From positions 124,001 through 188,000 of the forward strand of contig NZ_JASISW010000007.1 in assembly GCF_030063335.1 (NCBI RefSeq): 64,000 nucleotides of DNA. Direction: 5' to 3'. The notes beneath the pieces were generated by a model. It saw only the letters and a program-made list of their open reading frames with translations. It ran no database searches and was not told the DNA's origin. Below are positions 59,332-64,000 of the stretch, one piece after another. Within the stretch, counting starts at the first letter, position 1, and every line of letters starts with the position of its first letter. Position numbers and translations under genes: made by a program. Source of the DNA: Rhodococcus sp. G-MC3. GTDB taxonomy: Bacteria > Actinomycetota > Actinomycetes > Mycobacteriales > Mycobacteriaceae.

Positions 59332-59606
59332 GCGCGAACGACGTCCTCCACGATCACATGGACGGGTCCGGGTGACAGCGGTGCTACGGCGAGACGGACG
59401 GCGTCCGCAGTTTCCCGAATGGGGCTTCCGATGAGTACGCTCACGTGAATCTCGGTGCCGTACTCGTCGATTCGGATCCCGAAAACTCGCCGGCCGGGCA
59501 GGTAGGTCGCAGCCTCACCGAACATTCCGCCGTGCAGCGCAGCAACACCGCTGGTCGCCAGCACTGCATCGGCAATCAGCTCGGAAATGTCGGGTTCGAC
59601 GCTCAC
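59328..59606 (-). CDS. Short Asp23-like protein
   Basis: 92 residues. SELIADAVLATSGVAALHGG, RRVFGIRIDEYGTEIHVSVL and ADAVRLAVAPLSPGPVHVIV follow the Asp23/Gls24 strand-helix pattern without the tail. GTG start overlapping the upstream Asp23 stop, and an ATGA overlap with the HPD gene. Probably a hetero-oligomer partner of the larger Asp23 proteins. Confidence 0.7.
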   Translation of the reverse strand: MSVEPDISELIADAVLATSGVAALHGGMFGEAATYLPGRRVFGIRIDEYGTEIHVSVLIGSPIRETADAVRLAVAPLSPGPVHVIVEDVVRA

Positions 59607-60079
59607 TGGACCCGAGTGCCCGCGACTTCCTGATTGTCGTCTTCACCCTCGTCGAGGTAGACGTCGTGGACGACGATGTTGACCTCGGTCACCTCGAGGC
59701 CGGTCATGCGCTCGACGGCGGTGATGACATTGCGTCGGATACCTGCAGCGAGATCGGCGATGGAAACGCCGTACTCGGCGACGATGTCGATGTCGATCGC
59801 TGCCTGACGTTCGCCGACCTCGACCGCGACACCCTGCGACTGGTTGACGCGCGCGCCCGGGATCCGCTCGCGCAGTGCGCCGATGGCGCGGGAGGTGCCG
59901 CCGCCGACGTCGTGGACTCCCTCGACCTCGCGGGTCGCGATACCGGCGATCTTCGACACGACGGTGTCGGCGATGGTGGTCCGTCCGGTGGAACCGACGA
60001 GGGCGGAGTCGGCGGTTTTCGGGGCCACGGTGGTGGCGGTGGTGGTGGCGGTAGTCGACTTGTCCAACGACTGGCTCAT
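59603..60079 (-). CDS. Asp23/Gls24 family protein, first gene of the envelope-stress operon
   Basis: 158 residues. After a Thr/Ala-rich leader, TIADTVVSKIAGIATREVEG, VHDVGGGTSR, AIDIDIVAEYGVSIADLAAG, IRRNVITAVERMTGLEVTEV and NIVVHDVYL are classic Asp23. The acidic tail (DEGEDDNQE) contrasts with the basic tail of the other family member. ATG at 60079 is 73 bp from the CRP-type palindrome and divergent from the sigma factor operon. Confidence 0.9.
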   Translation of the reverse strand: MSQSLDKSTTATTTATTVAPKTADSALVGSTGRTTIADTVVSKIAGIATREVEGVHDVGGGTSRAIGALRERIPGARVNQSQGVAVEVGERQAAIDIDIVAEYGVSIADLAAGIRRNVITAVERMTGLEVTEVNIVVHDVYLDEGEDDNQEVAGTRVQ

Positions 60080-60152
60080 GACTGACCTTTCGTATTCGGA
60101 ATATGTCGTAAGTAGGTCGTACCCGATTCCGGAATGCGCACGCCGGCATCGA

Positions 60153-60168
60153 TGTGATCTAAGTCACA
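60153..60168. promoter_or_regulatory. Perfect CRP/GlxR-type palindrome between divergent stress operons
   Basis: TGTGA-TCTAAG-TCACA matches the cAMP receptor protein consensus of mycobacteria and corynebacteria in every specified base. It is 28 bp upstream of the sigma factor GTG and 74 bp upstream of the first Asp23 gene, so it could act on both promoters. Confidence 0.75.
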
Positions 60169-60195
60169 ATACCGCGGCTCTGGTAGACCTGTGGT

Positions 60196-60750
60196 GTGAG
60201 CGAGGGGACATGGCCTGCAGATCGTGTTCTCGTGAGCGCCGCTGCCCTCGGCGATACCGATGCATTCGAGCAAATCGTGTCGCACTACGGCCCGGAAATG
60301 TTGCGTTACGCACGCAACATGTTGTCCGATGAAGGTGCGGCGGAGGAAGTTGTTCAGGATGCCTTCGTCGCGGCGTGGAAGGGCCTCGACACGTTTCGCG
60401 GTGATTCGAAACTGCGAACGTGGCTGTTCTCGATGGTGTCGCACAAGGTCGTCGATCACCGGCGGCGGAGGTCCATGGCCCCCGCCGAGGACTGGGTTTT
60501 CGAGCGCCGCAGCACCGACAGCAACGTCGATCCCGAGAAACGCGCGTCGAGCGACGACTTCATGCGTGATCTGGGAAAGGCGCTGACCGAACTGCCCTAT
60601 CGCCAACGCGCCTGCTGGTTGCTGCGAGAGGTGGAAGGTATGACACATCCGGAAATCGGGCAGATCATGACCTTGTCGGCAGGAGCCGTCCGCGGTCAAC
60701 TGCTGCGAGCACGAGCAACTCTGAGCGAAAGGTTGGCGGCATGGCAGTGA
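60196..60750 (+). CDS. ECF-type RNA polymerase sigma factor
   Basis: 184 residues. Region 2: FEQIVSHYGPEMLRYARNML, EEVVQDAFVAAWKGLDTFRG, KLRTWLFSMVSHKVVDHRRR. Region 4: ALTELPYRQRACWLLREVEG, MTHPEIGQIMTLSAGAVRGQ, LLRARATLSERL. No anti-sigma gene is evident; the next gene has an Asp23-like fold. GTG start; no strong ribosome binding site, the CRP-type box is close upstream. It heads the sigma / Asp23-like / kdpD / kdpE operon. Confidence 0.9.
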   Translation: MSEGTWPADRVLVSAAALGDTDAFEQIVSHYGPEMLRYARNMLSDEGAAEEVVQDAFVAAWKGLDTFRGDSKLRTWLFSMVSHKVVDHRRRRSMAPAEDWVFERRSTDSNVDPEKRASSDDFMRDLGKALTELPYRQRACWLLREVEGMTHPEIGQIMTLSAGAVRGQLLRARATLSERLAAWQ

Positions 60751-60757
60751 TGTGGCG

Positions 60758-61207
60758 ATGACGACCGACTCGGATTCGATCCTCGCGCGGGCCGCTCGCG
60801 AGCTCAAAGATGCGCCTGCTGAGCCCCGGTGGCTCGATATCAGTTCTTCCATCATCTCCAAGGTTCGTTCCACGACTCGGCGAACCTGGCCGGTCGATGG
60901 CGCGTTCCCCACGTCTCCGTCTGCGCGCGACGCCGACACCCTTCGCATCAGCGATCTCGTTGTTCGCACGGCGATTCTTCGGTCTTTGCAAGGAGTGCGC
61001 GGATCCCAGCCCACAGACATCTCGCTGTACCTCGACGACCATGTGTGCACGGGTCTGTCCATCTCCGTCGTCGGCGTGTACGGCAGTGACTTGCAAGCCG
61101 TCGGCAACGAATTGGCCGGGATTGCCATCGGCATCGTCGCGGACGTCCTCGGCATCGCACTGACTCGCGACGAGGTGGATGTGCGCGTCGATGATATAGA
61201 GGTGTGA
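60758..61207 (+). CDS. Divergent Asp23-like protein between sigma factor and KdpD
   Basis: 149 residues from the ATG at 60758. The first 45 residues (ILARAARELKDAPAEPRWLD, ISSSIISKVR) are a helical leader; then LRISDLVVRTAILRSLQGVR, DISLYLDDHVCTGLSISVVG and LAGIAIGIVADVLGIAL follow an Asp23-like strand-helix order. It is placed where an anti-sigma factor usually lies, so a regulatory role is possible. Its stop overlaps the kdpD start (GTGA). Confidence 0.6.
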   Translation: MTTDSDSILARAARELKDAPAEPRWLDISSSIISKVRSTTRRTWPVDGAFPTSPSARDADTLRISDLVVRTAILRSLQGVRGSQPTDISLYLDDHVCTGLSISVVGVYGSDLQAVGNELAGIAIGIVADVLGIALTRDEVDVRVDDIEV

Positions 61208-63720
61208 CGGGCGTTCGACAGGAGCTGAGGATGGAACAGGGTGAGCTGCGGATCTATCTCGGCGCCGCCCCCGGCGTCGGGAAGACGCTCGCCATGCTCG
61301 ACGAGGCCCACCGGCGGAGCGGAAGGGGCTGCGACATCGTGGCGGCACTCGTCGAAACGCATGGACGCGAGCGAACCGCCGCGGCCTTGGAGGGCATCGA
61401 ACTGGTGTCGCCCCTGAGGATCGAATATCGGGGCACTGTGAGCCGGGAACTCGATGTTCTCGCGGTGCTGCGCAGGCGACCCGAGGTGGTCCTGGTCGAC
61501 GAATTGGCCCACACCAACGCTCCTGGCTCGCGACACGAGAAACGCTGGCAGGATGTGGCGGAATTGCTTGCGGGCGGTCTCGACGTGATCTCCACGCTCA
61601 ACGTGCAACACCTGGAATCGTTGAACGATGTGGTTGAACAGATCACCGGCGTCGTCCAGCGAGAAACAGTGCCCGACAGCGTCGTTCGCGGCGCTGCTCA
61701 GGTGGAACTCGTCGACATGACTCCGGAAGCATTGCGGCGCCGACTCGCCCACGGAAACATCTACGCCTCGGACAAGATCGATGCGGCCCTGAACAACTAC
61801 TTTCGGCCCGGCAACCTCACCGCACTTCGTGAGCTGTCTCTGCTCTGGATCGCGGATCAGGTGGACGCGGCACTGGTGAAGTACGGCAAGGACAATCGCA
61901 TCACCGATACGTGGGAGGCGCGGGAGCGGGTGGTTGTGGCAGTGACCGGTGGCCCCGAATCCGACACGTTGGTCAGACGCGCGAGCCGGATCGCATCGAG
62001 GTCGAGCGCCGAACTCATGGTCCTGCACATCGCGGCCGGCGACGGTCTGCCAGGTGTATCGGCCCCGCAGATGGGTGCTGTGCGGAAAGTGGCGGCCTCG
62101 CTGGGTGCCAGCGTGCACAGCGTGGTCGGAGACGATGTCCCGACAACACTTCTGGACTTCGCGCGCGGGGTCAACGCCACCCAGCTGGTCATCGGCACAT
62201 CCAGGCGATCGAGGGCAGCTCGCATGCTCGACGAAGGTATCGGCGCAGCGGTGATCCAGAATTCGGGAAACATCGACGTACACGTGGTCACCCACGACGA
62301 ACGCGCGCGGCGCGGTCGTCTGCAGGTCGACGCCGGACGGAGGCGCATTCTGGCGTGGTTCGCTGCTGTCCTGGTGCCCTGCGGCGCCTCGGCAGTGCTG
62401 GGGCTGGCGGATCCGCAGTTCGATTCGAGCGGGGAAAGCGCACTGTTCTTCATGGTGGTGCTGTGTGTTGCACTGCTGGGCGGCGTTGCGCCTGCAGCAT
62501 TGTCGGCGCTGATCGCGGGATTCCTGCTGAACTACTTCTTCACCGCACCCCGCTACAGCCTCACCGTGGCTGAACCGGAGAACTTCGTCGTCACCGTCGT
62601 GTTGCTCATCGTCGCGGTCGCCGTCGCAGCGTTGGTCGATACCGCGGCCAGGCGTGCACGCGAAGCTCGCCGTGCCTCGCAGGAGGCCGAACTCCTCACG
62701 TTGTTCGCTGGAACCGTCCTGCGTGGAGGTGATCTCGATACATTGCTCGCCAGGGTGCGTGAGACGTACGGGCAGCGGGCCGTCGCGCTCCTCGAGGTGT
62801 CGACGGGTGCGACGGTCGGCGCCGTCGGTGAATCCCCGCCTGCGGCAATCGAAGATGCCGACACCCTGATCGACGCCCCGGGAGGACAATTCGCGATGCT
62901 GCTAGCTGGTACAGGTACGCACGCTCACGACCGTCGAGTGCTGACCGCGGTGGCCAATCAGGCTGCCGGGTTGGTACTTCAAGCCCGACTGGCCGAGGAA
63001 GTAAGCCGCGCCAGTGCCCTGGCGGAGGCAGACGTTCTACGACGGGCGTTGCTGTCAGCGGTCAGCCACGATCTGCGGACTCCCCTCGCTGCGGTCAAAG
63101 CGGCTTCGTCGTCGTTGCGCAGCACCGATGTCGAGTTCTCGGCCGAGGACACAGCTGAATTGGTCGCGACCATCGACGAGTCGACCGATCAATTGACCGC
63201 TCTCGTCGGAAATCTCTTGGATTCGTCTCGGTTGCAGGCAGGGGTGGTGCGGCCCTCGCTGCAGACGGTGTACGTGGAGGATGCTGTGCACCGAGCCGTC
63301 GTCGGAAGCACTGCCAGAGCCGAAGATGTTCGGATCGATGTCGGTGAGACCGCGGTTCTCGCCGACATCGGCCTGCTCGAACGTGTTCTCGCGAATCTGG
63401 TGGACAACAGCGTTCGGCACGCCCCGGCCAGCGAGATCAGAATCAGTGCCACCCGGTTCGGTGATCGTGCGTCGATCGTTGTCGCGGACAGCGGGCCAGG
63501 AATCGCAGTGGGCGCCGAGGTGACGATGTTCGACGCGTTTCAACGACTCGGTGACCGAAACGCGACGGTGGGAGTCGGTTTGGGATTGTCGGTCGTGCGC
63601 GGTTTCGTCCAGGCGATGGGCGGGCGGGTCGGCGCATCGGAGACCCTCGGCGGCGGGTTGACGGTCACCGTAGATTTGCGAGCGCCTGATGTGCAAGCGC
63701 TAGATGTGCAAACGCTGTGA
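61204..63720 (+). CDS. kdpD: Sensor histidine kinase KdpD
   Basis: 838 residues, slightly shorter than E. coli KdpD (894). Layout: KdpD ATPase-like domain with Walker A GAAPGVGKT (20-28) and VVLVDELAHTNAPG; universal stress protein-like domain (about 240-360); four membrane segments (about 380-482); GAF-like region; kinase core with phospho-acceptor His622 (SHDLRTPLA), N-box NLVDNSVRHAP and G2 box VGVGLGLSVVRGF. Senses potassium or ionic stress and phosphorylates KdpE. GTG start overlaps the previous stop. No kdpFABC genes lie upstream; it is instead tied to a sigma factor and Asp23-like gene. Confidence 0.93.
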   Translation: MTGVRQELRMEQGELRIYLGAAPGVGKTLAMLDEAHRRSGRGCDIVAALVETHGRERTAAALEGIELVSPLRIEYRGTVSRELDVLAVLRRRPEVVLVDELAHTNAPGSRHEKRWQDVAELLAGGLDVISTLNVQHLESLNDVVEQITGVVQRETVPDSVVRGAAQVELVDMTPEALRRRLAHGNIYASDKIDAALNNYFRPGNLTALRELSLLWIADQVDAALVKYGKDNRITDTWEARERVVVAVTGGPESDTLVRRASRIASRSSAELMVLHIAAGDGLPGVSAPQMGAVRKVAASLGASVHSVVGDDVPTTLLDFARGVNATQLVIGTSRRSRAARMLDEGIGAAVIQNSGNIDVHVVTHDERARRGRLQVDAGRRRILAWFAAVLVPCGASAVLGLADPQFDSSGESALFFMVVLCVALLGGVAPAALSALIAGFLLNYFFTAPRYSLTVAEPENFVVTVVLLIVAVAVAALVDTAARRAREARRASQEAELLTLFAGTVLRGGDLDTLLARVRETYGQRAVALLEVSTGATVGAVGESPPAAIEDADTLIDAPGGQFAMLLAGTGTHAHDRRVLTAVANQAAGLVLQARLAEEVSRASALAEADVLRRALLSAVSHDLRTPLAAVKAASSSLRSTDVEFSAEDTAELVATIDESTDQLTALVGNLLDSSRLQAGVVRPSLQTVYVEDAVHRAVVGSTARAEDVRIDVGETAVLADIGLLERVLANLVDNSVRHAPASEIRISATRFGDRASIVVADSGPGIAVGAEVTMFDAFQRLGDRNATVGVGLGLSVVRGFVQAMGGRVGASETLGGGLTVTVDLRAPDVQALDVQTL

Positions 63721-64000
63721 CGCCATGCAAGATTCGCATTCTCGTCGTCGACGACGAACCGCAGATCGTTCGCGCACTTCGGATCAATCTCAATGTCCGA
63801 GGCTACGAGGTCGCGACCGCGGCGTCCGGTGGTGAGGCATTGCGGGTGGCGGCGAACTTCCACCCGGAGATCGTCCTCCTCGATCTGGGGCTGCCTGATA
63901 TCGACGGGATCGACGTCATCGCCGGGATCCGTGGGTGGACCGATATTCCGATCGTCGTGCTGTCGGCGAGAACCGATTCCGCGGACACCGTCGAGGCTTT
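63717..64000 (+). CDS. kdpE: Response regulator KdpE (3' end outside the window)
   Basis: The GTG at 63717 overlaps the kdpD stop (GTGA). The visible 94 residues are the receiver domain: ILVVDDEPQIVRALRINLNV, the phospho-acceptor Asp in IVLLDLGLPDIDG, and IVVLSARTDSADTVEAF with the conserved Ser/Thr. The DNA-binding OmpR-type domain is cut off by the window end. Cognate regulator of the KdpD beside it; the target promoter in this organism is unknown. Confidence 0.9.
   Translation, partial: MTPCKIRILVVDDEPQIVRALRINLNVRGYEVATAASGGEALRVAANFHPEIVLLDLGLPDIDGIDVIAGIRGWTDIPIVVLSARTDSADTVEA

Noticed and set aside
60076-62889. Long open frame antisense to kdpD and the sigma factor (937 codons, minus strand)
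   Set aside because: It covers three clear plus-strand genes with full domain motifs; the antisense translation has no recognisable domain.

Overview
The window looks like a chromosomal segment of a GC-rich mycolic-acid actinobacterium, most likely Rhodococcus or a close relative. The evidence is gene content and order. The blocks ino1 / PadR regulator / DUF5318 / ponA1 / GT87 mannosyltransferase and rpsF-ssb-rpsR-rplI / dnaB follow the Mycobacterium tuberculosis Rv0046c-Rv0058 order. An LpqY-SugAB-type trehalose importer, an EspG-type type VII secretion chaperone and many GTG starts also fit. The genus is inferred from memory of these families; no search was run. No tRNA, rRNA or CRISPR array was recognised.

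Layout. 1-5 kb: the end of a DUF222/HNH endonuclease, a TfoX-like protein, a histidine kinase with a kinase-like membrane partner but no adjacent response regulator, and a DUF2786 protein. 5-8.6 kb: lpqY-sugA-sugB plus a 58-residue membrane protein; the ATPase SugC is absent. 8.6-15.3 kb: ino1, PadR regulator, DUF5318, ponA1 and a GT87 enzyme. 15.3-26.5 kb: a large Ter (TerD/TerC-type) stress cluster. One strand carries a coiled-coil protein, an HpcH/citrate-lyase-like enzyme, a four-domain PRTase-TRSP-PRTase-PELOTA fusion, a HAD phosphatase, a type VII secretion substrate with its EspG chaperone, and a tandem TerD protein. The other strand carries terD and a DUF475/TerC-like membrane protein. 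26.5-29.6 kb: three related LuxR-type proteins and a second GT87 enzyme.

29.7-36 kb: rpsF, ssb, rpsR, rplI, a SulP-carbonic anhydrase fusion, and dnaB behind an AT-rich region with DnaA-box-like and CRP-like sites. 36-50.3 kb: accessory metabolism, including flavodoxins, TetR and LysR regulators, an AAA ATPase, an SNF2/SWIM pair, hydrolases, mqo and ndh. 50.26-52.86 kb: a segment bounded by 38-bp IS630-like terminal inverted repeats. Its transposase is reduced to an N-terminal fragment and its interior holds a flavodoxin gene, a TetR gene and three decayed oxidoreductase-type genes; it resembles a mobile insertion cassette.

52.9-64 kb: an ECF sigma/DGPF pair, a PucR-EAL pair and a DUF998 protein. 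Then comes an Asp23/Gls24 envelope-stress operon that includes a tiny HPD-motif (J-domain-like) protein. It diverges, across a perfect CRP-type palindrome, from a second operon: ECF sigma / Asp23-like protein / KdpD / KdpE (cut by the window end).

The most unusual systems are the Ter cluster with an embedded type VII secretion pair, the IS630-bounded cassette, and the divergent Asp23 / sigma-KdpDE module.
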